Positions 1 through 8,663 of a DNA stretch of 64,000 bases are shown piece by piece. The translations under genes were made by a program, and so were the position numbers. The notes under the pieces were generated by a model. It did no database searches. It worked only from the letters and a program-made list of their open reading frames with translations, and was not told the origin of the DNA. The stretch is from Kineococcus endophyticus. GTDB taxonomy: Bacteria; Actinomycetota; Actinomycetes; Actinomycetales; Kineococcaceae. The stretch is taken from contig NZ_JBFNQN010000002.1 of assembly GCF_040796495.1 (NCBI RefSeq), forward strand, positions 1-64,000. Reading direction: 5' to 3'. Every line of letters starts with the position of its first letter. The first letter of the stretch is position 1.

Positions 1-102
1 GGGGGTTGGCCCCCCGCCGGGGCCCGCGCGGGCGCCGCCGGGGAGGGCGCGACGGCCGGTGAGCTCGTGCGCGAGATCGTGACGCGCACGTCACGGGAGT
101 GA
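1..102 (+). CDS. C-terminal tail of an unidentified gene (partial)
   Basis: Frame 1 is open from the window edge to a TGA at 100-102 and ends in a helix-like tail (ELVREIVTRTSRE) with third positions almost all G or C, as in neighbouring genes. It would converge on the next gene and overlap its end by 12 bases, a spacing seen elsewhere in this window. Only about 33 residues are visible, so no family can be named. It could instead be non-coding. Confidence 0.3.
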   Translation, partial: GGWPPAGARAGAAGEGATAGELVREIVTRTSRE

Positions 103-618
103 GTCGACGACCTCCAGCAGCGGCGCGTAGAGCCGCATCGCGTCGAGGGCGCGGGCGTGGTCGGCGTCGCTCGCCCCCGCGCAGGCGTCGGCGACGACCG
201 TGACCCCGACACCGTCGTCCGCCGCGGGCAGCACGGTCGACAGGACGCAGCAGTCCGTCGACACGCCGCCGACGACGAGCGGTGCGCCGCCGGTCAGGGC
301 CGCCAGCTCCGGTCCCCACTTGCCGAACGTCGTCCGTGTGACGACCTCGAACCCGTTGCCCGCGAACGGGTCGACGAGGTCGTACAGCGGGTCGTCGGCC
401 GGGACGAGGGCGAAGGGGAACTGCTCGTAGTACGGACCCCAGGCACCGGTCGGCCGCTCGGGGGCGACGAAGCGGGTCAGCACGACGCGCGGGGCGAAGC
501 GCTCGGCGAGCCGGGCGCAGGCCGCGGCCGCGGCGTCGAAGCGGGGGGCGGCCCACGGGCTGTCCGGGGCGCCGAAGATGCGCTGCAGGTCGACGAGGAC
601 GAGCCACGGGTCGGTCAC
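91..618 (-). CDS. Isochorismatase-family cysteine hydrolase
   Basis: A 175-residue protein of the isochorismatase/nicotinamidase-like superfamily, cytosolic amide or vinyl-ether hydrolases. The catalytic triad is recognisable: Asp10 in LVDLQ, Lys100 in TFGKW, and the nucleophile Cys123 or Cys124 in VSTDCCV after the usual GGVSTD strand. Length is normal for the family. The GTG start at 618 lies 7 nt downstream of a TAGCGT -10 box, suggesting a leaderless transcript. It is divergent from the RidA-like gene, and both families act on small nitrogen or enamine compounds, but no pathway partner is present. The substrate cannot be told from sequence; nicotinamidase is less likely because no convincing metal-binding DxHxxxxxH motif is seen. 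Confidence 0.85.
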   Translation of the reverse strand: MTDPWLVLVDLQRIFGAPDSPWAAPRFDAAAAACARLAERFAPRVVLTRFVAPERPTGAWGPYYEQFPFALVPADDPLYDLVDPFAGNGFEVVTRTTFGKWGPELAALTGGAPLVVGGVSTDCCVLSTVLPAADDGVGVTVVADACAGASDADHARALDAMRLYAPLLEVVDSLP

Positions 619-625
619 GCGCGGA

Positions 626-631
626 ACGCTA
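626..631 (-). promoter_or_regulatory. -10 box TAGCGT, predicted leaderless start
   Basis: TAGCGT on the minus strand ends 7 nt before the GTG at 618. In Actinobacteria a TANNNT box at this distance places transcription start at or next to the start codon. No Shine-Dalgarno sequence is seen. Confidence 0.5.
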
Positions 632-659
632 CCCGCGCCGGGTGCGGCACAGTGCTGTC

Positions 660-1049
660 GTGAGCACTCGGCGATTGATCTCCAGCGGCGGACCGTGGGA
701 AGCGGTCGTCGGCTACTCCCGCGCCGTCCGCGTCGGCGACCACGTGAGCGTGGCCGGCACGACCGCCGCCACCCCCGACGGCCCGGCGGGCGGGGACGAC
801 CTCGCCGAGCAGACGCGCGTGTGCCTGACGCGCATCCGCGCCGCCCTGCTCGAGGCGGGCGCGACCCTCGAGGACGTCGTGCGCACGCGCATGTTCGTCA
901 CCGACATCTCCCGCTGGGAAGAGGTGGGTCGTGTGCACGGCGAGTTCCTCGGGCACGTCCGGCCGGCCGCGACCATGGTCGAGGTGAGCGCCCTCATCGA
1001 CCCGCGGTTGCTCGTCGAGATCGAGGCGGACGCGGTCATCGTGCGCTGA
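660..1049 (+). CDS. RidA (YjgF/YER057c/UK114) family protein
   Basis: A 129-residue Rid-superfamily protein. The family hydrolyses reactive enamine/imine intermediates or binds small ligands; the architectural RidA group detoxifies 2-aminoacrylate. Visible features are the N-terminal strand region (RRLISSGGPWE), the core VSVAGTTA, a long helix after EQTRVCLTRIRAALLEAGA, the RTRMFVTDI strand carrying the conserved Arg, and the C-terminal LVEIEADAVIV. I chose GTG 660 because CACAGT lies 6 nt upstream and the protein then begins where family members begin; GTG 642 in the same frame would add six residues. The typical VEIEA end supports RidA-like rather than remote Rid clades. Confidence 0.85.
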   Translation: MSTRRLISSGGPWEAVVGYSRAVRVGDHVSVAGTTAATPDGPAGGDDLAEQTRVCLTRIRAALLEAGATLEDVVRTRMFVTDISRWEEVGRVHGEFLGHVRPAATMVEVSALIDPRLLVEIEADAVIVR

Positions 1050-1051
1050 CG

Positions 1052-1339
1052 TCACCGACCACCGACCGGGCGCAGGTGCTCGGCCTCGACCCACGCCTCG
1101 ACGAGGACGGGCTCCTCCCCCGGCACGACGTAGACCACCCGCCCGCGCCAGCCTGCCGGGCCGCGGACCCACGCGACGACGATGCCCGGCCACGGGTCCC
1201 CGCCGTCGGGCGCCCGCACCCAGCAGTGCCGGACGGCCGGCCGCTCGCCGCGTGACTGCTGCTCGCGCAGGACCTGCTGGCGGCGCACGACCTCGTAGAG
1301 GGGCCGCTGCCCGTTCCTGCGCAACTGTCCCCCCGCCAC
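1052..1339 (-). CDS. Small hypothetical protein
   Basis: About 95 residues, not recognised. The part LYEVVRRQQVLREQQSRGER is a charged helix, followed by a Trp- and Val-rich beta region (HCWVRAPDGG, GIVVAWVRG, GRVVYVVPGEEPVLVEAW) that reads like a small single-domain fold. It converges on the RidA gene with 2 bases between the two stops. The same frame stays open far upstream, antisense to the next two genes, so the start is uncertain: GTG 1339 is used, but a TTG at 1324 preceded by GGGGGA is also possible. Coding status rests on codon bias and the globular-looking composition. Confidence 0.5.
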   Translation of the reverse strand: MAGGQLRRNGQRPLYEVVRRQQVLREQQSRGERPAVRHCWVRAPDGGDPWPGIVVAWVRGPAGWRGRVVYVVPGEEPVLVEAWVEAEHLRPVGGR

Positions 1340-1567
1340 CCGACCACTGTGCCAGAGATCGAACAGGTGTACGAATGTCGAGCGTCCGTCACCCGCGGGC
1401 CGAGCACGACGGGTCACCCGAGGTGGTCGCGGAACAGCACTCAGCGAGACCCCGACCAGCCGGTGCTGGGAGCGTTCCCCAGGCCACGTAGCTGTGGACG
1501 AGCCCGAGGGGAAGCGGCGGTCGGCGCCCGGGCCGGGTCGCAGCGACGCGGACGCCAGAATGGGCCG

Positions 1568-2182
1568 GTGACCGCCCCCACGCCCGCGCCGCCCGGTGAT
1601 CCGGGAGCACTGGTCGGCACCGCAGTCCGCACACGCCGCACGGCTGCCGGTCTCTCGGTGGCCGAGCTGGCTCGCCGCGCGCAGGTGAGCGGGCCGTTCG
1701 TCAGCCAACTCGAGAGCGGTCGCTCGTCGGTCAGCATCCCGGTGCTGTACCGCTTGGCGTCGGCGCTGGACTGCGCCGCCAACGACCTCCTGCCGCCCAC
1801 GGACGGCTCGCGCCGCACCACGCGTGCGGGAGAAGGACCCCGCTACCGGGTGAGCGAGGACGACGAGAGCCGGCCCTCGCAACGGTCTCGACTGCTCACG
1901 CGGGCCGGGGAAGGGGTGCTGCTGGAGGCCCACCACTACGTCATCCACCCCGGCGAGGCCGAGCAGGACTGGTTCTCCCAGCCGGGAGAGGTGTTCGTGC
2001 ACGTGCTGCGAGGAGCCCTGAGCGTGGAGTTCGCCGACGGCAGCAGCTACGACCTCGACGCTGGCGACTCCCTGCACCACGAGGGCGAGGTGCCTCACCG
2101 GTGGGTGGTTCGCAACGGCTCTGGTGACGACGACGGCCTGGTCGAGGCCCTCGCCGTCGTCACCGCCTCGAAGAAGCCGTAA
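1568..2182 (+). CDS. XRE-family regulator with C-terminal cupin domain
   Basis: A 204-residue transcription factor. Residues about 13-66 are a lambda-Cro-type helix-turn-helix (VRTRRTAAGLSVAELARRA, then the recognition helix VSGPFVSQLESGRSSVSIPVLYRLA). Residues about 120-195 form a cupin barrel (HPGEAEQDWFSQPGEVFVHVLRG, LDAGDSLHHEGEVPH), the small-molecule sensor in this architecture, known from SutR/PuuR-like proteins. The GTG at 1568 is preceded by CAGAAT at 6 nt, so a leaderless start is likely. It lies 45 bp upstream of the dioxygenase and may control it through the inverted repeat between them. The ligand is unknown. A longer reading from 1349 gives an Arg/Pro-rich extension that does not look like protein. 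Confidence 0.88.
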   Translation: MTAPTPAPPGDPGALVGTAVRTRRTAAGLSVAELARRAQVSGPFVSQLESGRSSVSIPVLYRLASALDCAANDLLPPTDGSRRTTRAGEGPRYRVSEDDESRPSQRSRLLTRAGEGVLLEAHHYVIHPGEAEQDWFSQPGEVFVHVLRGALSVEFADGSSYDLDAGDSLHHEGEVPHRWVVRNGSGDDDGLVEALAVVTASKKP

Positions 2183-2201
2183 CACGGTCGTCACCCAGAA
2201 G

Positions 2202-2221
2202 CCGTAAGCAGCACTTACGGT
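2202..2221 (+). promoter_or_regulatory. Inverted repeat over -10 of dioxygenase gene
   Basis: A perfect 7-bp inverted repeat, CCGTAAG (2202-2208), spacer CAGCA, CTTACGG (2214-2220), overlaps a TACGGT -10 box (2216-2221) that ends 6 nt before the ATG at 2228. The upstream 11-mer AGAAGCCGTAA (2197-2207) repeats exactly at 2172-2182. A regulator bound here would block initiation of a leaderless message; the adjacent XRE-cupin protein is the obvious candidate. Confidence 0.55.
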
Positions 2222-2227
2222 GGCGGC

Positions 2228-3286
2228 ATGAACGCACCCTTCGAGGTCCCCGTCGTCGACATCTCTCCCTACGTCCGTGGCGGCACCGACGCCGAGCGCG
2301 CCGTGACGGCCGACGCCATGGACACCGCCTGCCGCACCGTCGGCTTCGTGCAGGTGGTGGGCCACGCGGTGCCGGACGAGGCAGCAGCCGACCTGGCCAG
2401 CGCCGTCGACGACTTCTTCGCACTGCCACTGGAGACCAAGAAGCAGTTGTGCGCCCCGAAGGGGGTCAACCGCGGCTACACACCACCGAAGAGCGAGAAC
2501 TTGTCGCTGTCGCTGGGTCTCCAGGCGGCCGACCGCATGAACGACTTCTTCGAGGCGTTCAACACCGGAGCCGCCGTCGCCGACTACCCCGACGCCTCCG
2601 TGCCCCTGGACCCGGCGCTCTACCCGGAGAACCTGTGGCCTGCCGAGTCGCTGGTCCCCGGCTTCCGGCAGCGCGTCCAGACGTGGGAGGCCCAGGCCGG
2701 CCGCGTCGCTCGCACCCTGACCGCCGTCTTCGCCGACGCCCTCGGCCTGGAGCCGGACTGGTTCCGTGGAGTGACGGGACACAGCCTCGACGTGCTGCGC
2801 ATGAACAACTACGCGCTGCCGCCGGGCACCGTCGATCTCGACGGGGACCTGACCGGCATGGGTGAGCACACCGACTACGGCATCGTCACGGTGCTGTGGG
2901 CGGACCAGGTCCCGGGCCTGCAGGTGCTGGGACGCGACGGACACTGGCACGACGTCGTGCCCGCCGACGGTGCGCTGCTGGTCAACCTCGGAGACGCCAT
3001 GGCGCGCTGGACCAACGAGCGCTGGATGTCGACGCTGCACCGCGTGAAACCCCCCGTCGTGGACGGTTCCATCCAGCGGCGCCGGTCCGTGGCCTTCTTC
3101 CACGACGGCGACGTCGACGCCGTCGTCACCGCGCTGCCGGGAACGGTCGAGGACGGTGAGGAACCGCTGTACCCGCCAGTCACCATCGGGGAGCACATCT
3201 CCGCGAAGCTGGCGGGCTCTCGCGACCTGCAGGAGAACACCGACGCGGTGCGCGAGGCCGCCCGGGTCCTGGCCTCCGCGCGCTGA
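2228..3286 (+). CDS. 2-oxoglutarate/Fe(II) oxygenase, isopenicillin N synthase-like
   Basis: A 352-residue member of the 2OG-Fe(II) dioxygenase superfamily with an N-terminal DIOX_N region (PVVDISPY, GFVQVVGHAVP) and a C-terminal jelly roll. The iron ligands are His214 and Asp216 in GEHTDYG and His271 in STLHRV; the co-substrate motif RRS is at 285-287. The HTDYG spelling and the length match bacterial IPNS-like and gibberellin-oxidase-like enzymes that hydroxylate or cleave small molecules. A leaderless start is predicted from the TACGGT box 6 nt upstream. No biosynthetic cluster surrounds it, so the substrate is open; pairing with a cupin regulator suggests an inducible catabolic or detoxifying role. 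Confidence 0.9.
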   Translation: MNAPFEVPVVDISPYVRGGTDAERAVTADAMDTACRTVGFVQVVGHAVPDEAAADLASAVDDFFALPLETKKQLCAPKGVNRGYTPPKSENLSLSLGLQAADRMNDFFEAFNTGAAVADYPDASVPLDPALYPENLWPAESLVPGFRQRVQTWEAQAGRVARTLTAVFADALGLEPDWFRGVTGHSLDVLRMNNYALPPGTVDLDGDLTGMGEHTDYGIVTVLWADQVPGLQVLGRDGHWHDVVPADGALLVNLGDAMARWTNERWMSTLHRVKPPVVDGSIQRRRSVAFFHDGDVDAVVTALPGTVEDGEEPLYPPVTIGEHISAKLAGSRDLQENTDAVREAARVLASAR

Positions 3287-3800
3287 CCCGCGTAGCGCTC
3301 CGCGCGGCACGCTCGACGCCGCCGGAGGGCGGGCGGACCTGGACCACGACGGTGGTGGCTCCGGCGCCGAGCCCGTGGCCGGGGATGCGGCAGCACGGCC
3401 CGACGAGCTCTCGGGCGCCGAGGCCACGCCCACCGGCACCTCAACCGCACTGCGGCGCCACGAGGAGTGGATGCGACCCCTGGTCGAGGACGTGCAGGAC
3501 CTGCCCCGCGGCATCGTGGGGTTCGCCTGTCCGCGGACCCGGCTGGGACTGGCCGCGCGCCGCGCCGCAGACGAGGTCCTCACCTCCGCGCTGCTGCGTC
3601 CGTTGACGGCCCGGCTCACACGAGTGGCCACCACCGACCGAGAACTCCCCCTGCTCCGCAGCGGTTCAGCCTCGCGGACGTGACCGGCAGGGTGCGGTGA
3701 CGCAACTCGTCACCCCGCTCGAACTCGAGGCGTGCAGACAGTTCCGTGGCCCACGGCACGCAGGTCGACCCCGGGGGAGGTGGCCGTGGGCCCGACGGGT
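3287..3800. other. Stretch without a secure gene
   Basis: About 510 bases between the dioxygenase and the convergent chemotaxis receptor. The plus strand has one weakly coding-like frame (3375-3683, listed separately). The minus strand is open across the region but Ser/Arg/Pro-rich, as expected for an antisense shadow. I see no strong hairpin, tRNA or repeat. Confidence 0.4.
3375..3683 (+). CDS. Possible small protein, weak support
   Basis: An open frame of about 102 residues from GTG 3375, with third positions roughly 85 per cent G/C and a plausible helical middle (HEEWMRPLVEDVQDLPRG, LGLAARRAADEVLTSALLRPL). There is no recognised domain, no clear ribosome-binding site and no -10 box. ATG 3471 is an alternative start. 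It may be a gene remnant or chance. Confidence 0.22.
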   Translation: MAGDAAARPDELSGAEATPTGTSTALRRHEEWMRPLVEDVQDLPRGIVGFACPRTRLGLAARRAADEVLTSALLRPLTARLTRVATTDRELPLLRSGSASRT

Positions 3801-5468
3801 CTAGTACCGGAAGCCGGCGACCAGCTGGTTCAGGTCCGCCGCGACCCGCGACACGTCCTGGCTGGTGCTGGCCGTGTGCTGCGCCGACGTCGCGGACTGC
3901 TGGGCGCCCCCGGCGATCCCGGTCATGTTCAGCGAGATCTCCTGAGCGCCCCCCGACACCTCGGTGACGTTGCGGACCATCTCGGCCGTGGTGGCCGACT
4001 GCTCCTCCACCGCCGCCGCGATCGTCCCCTGCAACCCGTCGATGCGGGCGATGACCTCGGAGATCTGCGCGATCGCCGCGGTCGCGGCCGCCGCGTCGGA
4101 CTGCGTCGCCGCCACCCGGGAGGTGATCTCCTCCGTCGCCCGCGCCGTCTGCATCGCCAACTCCTTCACCTCACCGGCCACCACCGCGAACCCGCGCCCG
4201 GCCTCCCCGGCCCGGGCGGCCTCGATGGTCGCGTTCAGCGCCAGGAGGTTCGTCTGCCCCGCGATCGAGGTGATCAGCTTGACGACCTGACCGATCTCCT
4301 CGCTGGAGGCCGCCAGTCGCGTCAGCGTCTCGTCCGCCGACGCGGCGGTGGCCACCGCCGTGGCGGCCACACCCGAGGCGTCCGCGGTGGAGGCGGAGAT
4401 CTCCCGGATGGCGGCGCTCATCTGCTCCCCGGCCGCCGCGACCGTCCCGATGTTCGCGGTGATCTCCTCCGTCGCCCCCGAGACGACCTGCGCCTGCGCC
4501 GCGGACTCCTCGGCCCCGGCCGACATCTGGGTGGCCACGACGGTGAGCTCCTCCGAGGAGGCGGCCAGCGTCGTCGCGCTGCCGACGACCTGAGCCATCA
4601 CGTCACCCAGGCGTTCGGTGGAGGCGTCCAGGGCGGCGGCCACCTGCCCGATCTCATCGCGCTGGTCCAGACCGACCCGCTGGTCCAGCCGTCCCTCGGC
4701 CAGTCCACGGACAACGGTCACCACCGCGCTGAGCGGCCCCGCGATGCCCCGGGAGATGACGGTCCCGATGACGACCGCGGCCACCAGGGCGACGGCGATG
4801 AGAGCAGCGATCAGGATCAGCGCTCGGTGGTAGTCCGCGGCACCGCTGACCTGCAGGGCCCGGGCGTCGGCGTTCTCCCGCCCGACCATCTCGGTCAACT
4901 CGGCGTTGACCTTCTGGTCCAGCGGCACGGTCGTGGCCGCGCGCTGGGTGGCCAGTGCGGCGTAGTTCCCCGAGGCGGCCAGCGGCAAGATCGCGTCGCG
5001 CGCGGCGCGGAAGGCGGTCAGGTCGCCCTGGAAGCTCTGCAGTTGTGCCGGGGTCTGCGCCGGGTCGGTGCGCAGGTAGGCCGCCCACTCGGCGTCCAGG
5101 GCCTTGTCGTCAGCGGCTTCCGCCTCGGCGGCCTTGGCCCGGCCGGCGTCGTCGACGGCCAGGGCGTAGCCGCTGAGGTCCTTGGTGACCCGGATGAAGG
5201 AGGCCTGGGCCTGCCCCAGGTCGGCGACCGAGACGACACTGGTGGCGTACATCGCCTCCAACCGGTCCTGCGCCTTCCCCAGTTCCAGCACCCCGGTCCC
5301 CCCGACGGCCAGCATCAACACCCCCATCGCAGCGAAGCCGGCGGTCAGCTTGCGACCCACCGGCCAGTCGCGCAGGCGCATCGAACCGCTGCGAGTCGCC
5401 GACTGGGACACCGGTTCGGACGTCAGCGGGGATGTCGGGTGGAAGGGCTGGGTCGTCGGGCGGGGCAT
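3801..5468 (-). CDS. Methyl-accepting chemotaxis protein
   Basis: A 555-residue membrane chemoreceptor that signals through CheA/CheW to the flagellar motor. A cytoplasmic N-tail precedes TM1 ([20 protein letters not shown], about residues 41-62). A four-helix periplasmic ligand domain follows ([19 protein letters not shown] onward), then TM2 ([20 protein letters not shown]), a HAMP linker ([20 protein letters not shown]) and the long coiled-coil signalling domain with the hairpin tip [20 protein letters not shown]. No C-terminal NWETF-type CheR pentapeptide is seen. ATG 5468 is chosen because GAGGAG lies 7 nt upstream; the longer open frame adds a Ser/Thr-rich segment. Ligand unknown. No che genes are nearby, so it is an orphan receptor. 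Confidence 0.93.
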   Translation of the reverse strand: MPRPTTQPFHPTSPLTSEPVSQSATRSGSMRLRDWPVGRKLTAGFAAMGVLMLAVGGTGVLELGKAQDRLEAMYATSVVSVADLGQAQASFIRVTKDLSGYALAVDDAGRAKAAEAEAADDKALDAEWAAYLRTDPAQTPAQLQSFQGDLTAFRAARDAILPLAASGNYAALATQRAATTVPLDQKVNAELTEMVGRENADARALQVSGAADYHRALILIAALIAVALVAAVVIGTVISRGIAGPLSAVVTVVRGLAEGRLDQRVGLDQRDEIGQVAAALDASTERLGDVMAQVVGSATTLAASSEELTVVATQMSAGAEESAAQAQVVSGATEEITANIGTVAAAGEQMSAAIREISASTADASGVAATAVATAASADETLTRLAASSEEIGQVVKLITSIAGQTNLLALNATIEAARAGEAGRGFAVVAGEVKELAMQTARATEEITSRVAATQSDAAAATAAIAQISEVIARIDGLQGTIAAAVEEQSATTAEMVRNVTEVSGGAQEISLNMTGIAGGAQQSATSAQHTASTSQDVSRVAADLNQLVAGFRY

Positions 5469-5980
5469 GGCGGAACTCCTCGAGACATCGGTGTGGGATG
5501 TCCGTGGCGTCGACTGCTGGACTTCGGCCGATGGGCCAGGAGCGGAGACGTCTCGGGCAGCGGCGCGGGTCACGCGCCGTGTCCCTCATCGGAGGTACAC
5601 CGCGATTCCCGGAGGCCAGGTCACCCGATCGCCGACGACGGAACGCGGACTCGCAGGTGCCGCCCAGACGAGACCCGGTCGATCCTCAGCCGTACGCCCG
5701 GACGTGCCACCTGCGCACTACTGCCAGGCGGTCACCGGCGTCGACGATCAGAGGTCCACGCAGACGATGGTGGCGTCCTCCTCCGGACCGTCCGCTCCGG
5801 CGAGGTCGAGCAGGTCGGTGATGACGTGCCGGACCACTTCGGCTGCAGCCAGTCCGGGCTGGTGGGCCCCAGCTCGTGCTCGTTCCCGACCCGTCCCACC
5901 CCGGCGGAGCCCCGCGGGTCGTCGCCACCGCGCCCCGATCAGCCCTCAGGCCCACACGCTCACCGACCGAAGGTTCCTGG
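5469..5980. other. Divergent intergenic region with gene remnant
   Basis: About 510 bases between the chemoreceptor start and the GGDEF-EAL gene start. It must hold both promoters and contains a 35-codon minus-strand stretch resembling the end of a phosphatase (5748-5852). No strong hairpin or tandem repeat was found. The rest shows no convincing reading frame. Confidence 0.45.
5748..5852 (-). pseudogene. Remnant of a PP2C/SpoIIE-type phosphatase C-terminus
   Basis: Read on the minus strand, this frame gives AAAEVVRHVITDLLDLAG then ADGPEEDATIVCVDL and a stop at 5748. The ending DDAT(I/L)(V/L) is the hallmark last strand of RsbU/SpoIIE-type PP2C phosphatases, and the preceding amphipathic helix is also typical. 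The frame is closed by a stop at 5946 with no start codon in phase between, so only a fragment remains. Identification is from pattern memory alone. It suggests that a signalling gene beside the chemoreceptor was lost. Confidence 0.4.
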
Positions 5981-8383
5981 GTGGACTCTCCGGCACAGCG
6001 CCGCCTGCTCGAGCAGGCACCGCGGACACTGGTGCTGTTCTGCGCGGTGACGGCGGTCACCGCCATCACCAGCCAGGTGCTCCACCCGACGGCGACGCTG
6101 CTGACATCGTCCCTCGGGGGGCCGGTCCCCACGGCTTCGCTGGTCGGGCGGGGAGTGGGCCGGGTCCTGATGTTCGCGGCCGCAGCCGTGGTCCTGTCGT
6201 GGCGAGCCCGGGTGCTGGGACCGGAAAGCCGTGTGTGGCGCTACTTCGCCGCCGCTGCCTGGGTGGCCACCGCTGCCGCTGCCGGGGCCGGCGTCCTCGA
6301 CCTGCTCTCCCTGTGCGGTTCCTCGGGCGCCGCCGGCGGCGGCGGGCTGCTCCTGGGGCTGGGCGTCCTGGGTGCGTGCCCACTGCTCTACCAGGGGCTC
6401 GTGCGCTGGAACCGTCGCGGAACGCTGATGTCCGAGCCCGGCGACTGGCTCAACGGGGTCGGCGCCGTCTTCACCCTGACCGCCATCGGCAACCTCCTCC
6501 TGCCCGCACTCAGCTCCCCGATCGCGCAGTGGCCCCTGTGGCAGGAGCAGTTGTGGCTGCTGCGGACGTCGGCGGAGATCGTGCTGCTGGGCAGCACCGG
6601 CACGGTCCTGCACCTCGGCGGCCTGGTGCGCGATGCGCGGGCGTGGGCTCTGCTGCTCTCCTTCGGCCTCGTGGTGGTCATCGACCTGGCTGCCGTGCAC
6701 GACGTCGCCGCCGCGGCGGGCAACGGCCGGTTCTCCGAGGTGGGCTGGACGCTCGCCATCGCGGTGCTGGCGGTGGCCGCCGTGGTCCGCACCGACCCGC
6801 CGTCGTCGCGGCCGGCCACCACCACGGCCCCCACCACCGGTGCCTTCGTCGTCCTGCTGGCCTCCATCGCCGTGCTCGCAGCAGCGGGGCTCACCAGCGG
6901 CGGCTTCCCTGACCACGGGGTGCACGCCGCCGCGGTCGCCGGCGCCCTCGGGGCGGTGAGCGTCGCGGTGCGCGGGGTGCAACTCGTGCGTCTGCTGGCT
7001 GACCTGGTCACGAGCCGCCACGAGGCCCTCACCGACGACCTCACCGGGCTGGCCAACCGACGCGCCCTGGACCGTGCGCTGGCGAGTGCTCTCAGCGACC
7101 CGCCCAGCGACGACGTCGCCCCGGAGGGCCCCGTCACCCTGATGCTCATCGACCTCGACGGCTTCAAGGACGTCAACGACCGCTTCGGCCACGCCGTCGG
7201 CGATGAACTCCTGCGCCGGGCCGGTGCCCTCTTCGAGACGTTGAGCCCACCGCAGTCGGTGTGCGCCCGCCTCGGGGGCGACGAGTTCGCCATCGTGCTG
7301 TCCGACACTTCCACGCAAACCTCCTCCGAGGTGGCGCAGGCCCTGTTCACCAGCCTGGCCGAGGCGAGTGCCGAGCCCGTCCTCATCGAAAGCCGGCGAC
7401 TGGTGGTCCGCGCCAGCGTCGGTGTGGCCACGGCCGCCCCGGGGCATGCCCCGGAGCAACTGCTCCGCCACGCCGACGCGGCCATGTACCGCGCCAAGTC
7501 CGCCGGCGGAGCCCGACTCTGCGTGCACGACGAGGCTGCGGCCCTGGCCGACGAGCAGCGGGCCCAGCTGGTCGAGGAGCTGAAGGTCCTGCTGCACTCC
7601 CCCGACGCCGCCGACGACCTCGAGGCCGGCCGCGTCGTGGTGCACTACCAACCGCAACTGAGCGCTGCCGGGCACGTCGCCGGAACCGAGGCCCTCGTCC
7701 GCTGGGACAACCCGCGCCTGGGTCTGCTGACCCCCGACCGCTTCCTGGACCTCGTCGAGGAACACGCCCTGATGCCCGACCTGACCGCCCAGGTGGTCTG
7801 GCTTGCCGTCCACCAGGCGAAGCGCTGGCAGCACGACGGTCACGACCTGCGGATGTCCGTCAACCTGTCCGCCTCGTGCCTGTCCCACCCCCGACTCCTG
7901 GTCATGGTCGACGACGTGCTCGCCGAGACCGGGCTCGACCCCGCCAACCTCGTCGTGGAGGTGACCGAGACCTCCCTCATGGCAGACCCCCAGGAGTCCA
8001 TCGCCCGGTTGCGCGACCTGGCCGCACGCGGAGTCGACATCAGCATCGACGACTACGGCAGTGGCTACTCGTCCCTGGCCTACCTGCACGACCTGCCGGC
8101 CACCGAGCTGAAGCTGGACCGTTCCCTGACCGAGCAGGTCACCACCAACCCCCGCACCGCGGACATCGTCGCCGGCACCGTCGCACTGGCGCACCGGTTG
8201 GGCCTGCGCGTCATCGCCGAAGGCGTGGAGGACACCGCGACGCTCGCCCAGCTGCACGCTCTCGGCTGCGACGAGACCCAGGGCTACCTGCACGCCCGCC
8301 CCATGAGCGCCGACGCCTGCCACGCCTGGCTGACGACTGCCGGGACGACCCGACCGGTCGAACTCGCCGCTGACGCCCGCTGA
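5981..8383 (+). CDS. Membrane GGDEF-EAL protein (cyclic di-GMP turnover)
   Basis: An 800-residue protein. The first 350 or so residues hold about nine hydrophobic helices resembling a membrane-bound sensory region. A GGDEF domain follows (LTDDLTGLANRRALD entry motif, then the active loop RLGGDEF near residue 430), then an EAL domain starting near residue 570 (EALVRW). Both look catalytic: the GGDEF signature is intact, and the EAL part keeps NLSA, VEVTE, the DDYGSGYSS loop, ELKLD and EGVED; QGYL replaces the common QGF/Y-type end. It may make or degrade c-di-GMP, the net direction being unknown. GTG 5981 is chosen (GAAGG about 8 nt upstream); an in-frame start at 5876 exists. Proximity to a chemoreceptor fits motility control. 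Confidence 0.92.
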   Translation: MDSPAQRRLLEQAPRTLVLFCAVTAVTAITSQVLHPTATLLTSSLGGPVPTASLVGRGVGRVLMFAAAAVVLSWRARVLGPESRVWRYFAAAAWVATAAAAGAGVLDLLSLCGSSGAAGGGGLLLGLGVLGACPLLYQGLVRWNRRGTLMSEPGDWLNGVGAVFTLTAIGNLLLPALSSPIAQWPLWQEQLWLLRTSAEIVLLGSTGTVLHLGGLVRDARAWALLLSFGLVVVIDLAAVHDVAAAAGNGRFSEVGWTLAIAVLAVAAVVRTDPPSSRPATTTAPTTGAFVVLLASIAVLAAAGLTSGGFPDHGVHAAAVAGALGAVSVAVRGVQLVRLLADLVTSRHEALTDDLTGLANRRALDRALASALSDPPSDDVAPEGPVTLMLIDLDGFKDVNDRFGHAVGDELLRRAGALFETLSPPQSVCARLGGDEFAIVLSDTSTQTSSEVAQALFTSLAEASAEPVLIESRRLVVRASVGVATAAPGHAPEQLLRHADAAMYRAKSAGGARLCVHDEAAALADEQRAQLVEELKVLLHSPDAADDLEAGRVVVHYQPQLSAAGHVAGTEALVRWDNPRLGLLTPDRFLDLVEEHALMPDLTAQVVWLAVHQAKRWQHDGHDLRMSVNLSASCLSHPRLLVMVDDVLAETGLDPANLVVEVTETSLMADPQESIARLRDLAARGVDISIDDYGSGYSSLAYLHDLPATELKLDRSLTEQVTTNPRTADIVAGTVALAHRLGLRVIAEGVEDTATLAQLHALGCDETQGYLHARPMSADACHAWLTTAGTTRPVELAADAR

Positions 8384-8663
8384 GCTCCAGCAGCTGAGCG
8401 GGCACCAGGACCGGGACAGGACCAGGACAGGACCAGCGGAGACACGGGGTCCGCGTGGCGGCCTGCGTCGAGGTGACCAGGTCCGGCACTTCGCCGACGT
8501 GGGGCACCGTCGCCTCGACGTGACCGGCGCAGCACCGGACACAGGCGAGCAGGGCAGACTCCCCCGAGCCGGTCGGTCACGATGGCCCGTGACCCGGCCG
8601 CGACCCCCGGGCCGCCGGGCACCGGTCCGGGGAAGACCAGCGCGATCGTGAGGACTGAACAAC

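Noticed and set aside
1052-3634. 860-codon minus-strand open frame
   Set aside because: Only its last 95 codons look like protein. The rest is antisense to the cupin regulator and dioxygenase genes and is Arg/Val/Gly-rich, the usual result of G/C third positions read backwards.
8404-8436. Short GACAGGACCAG direct repeats after the GGDEF-EAL gene
   Set aside because: Two or three imperfect 11-bp units with no symmetry or coding role; too short to separate from chance in GC-rich DNA.
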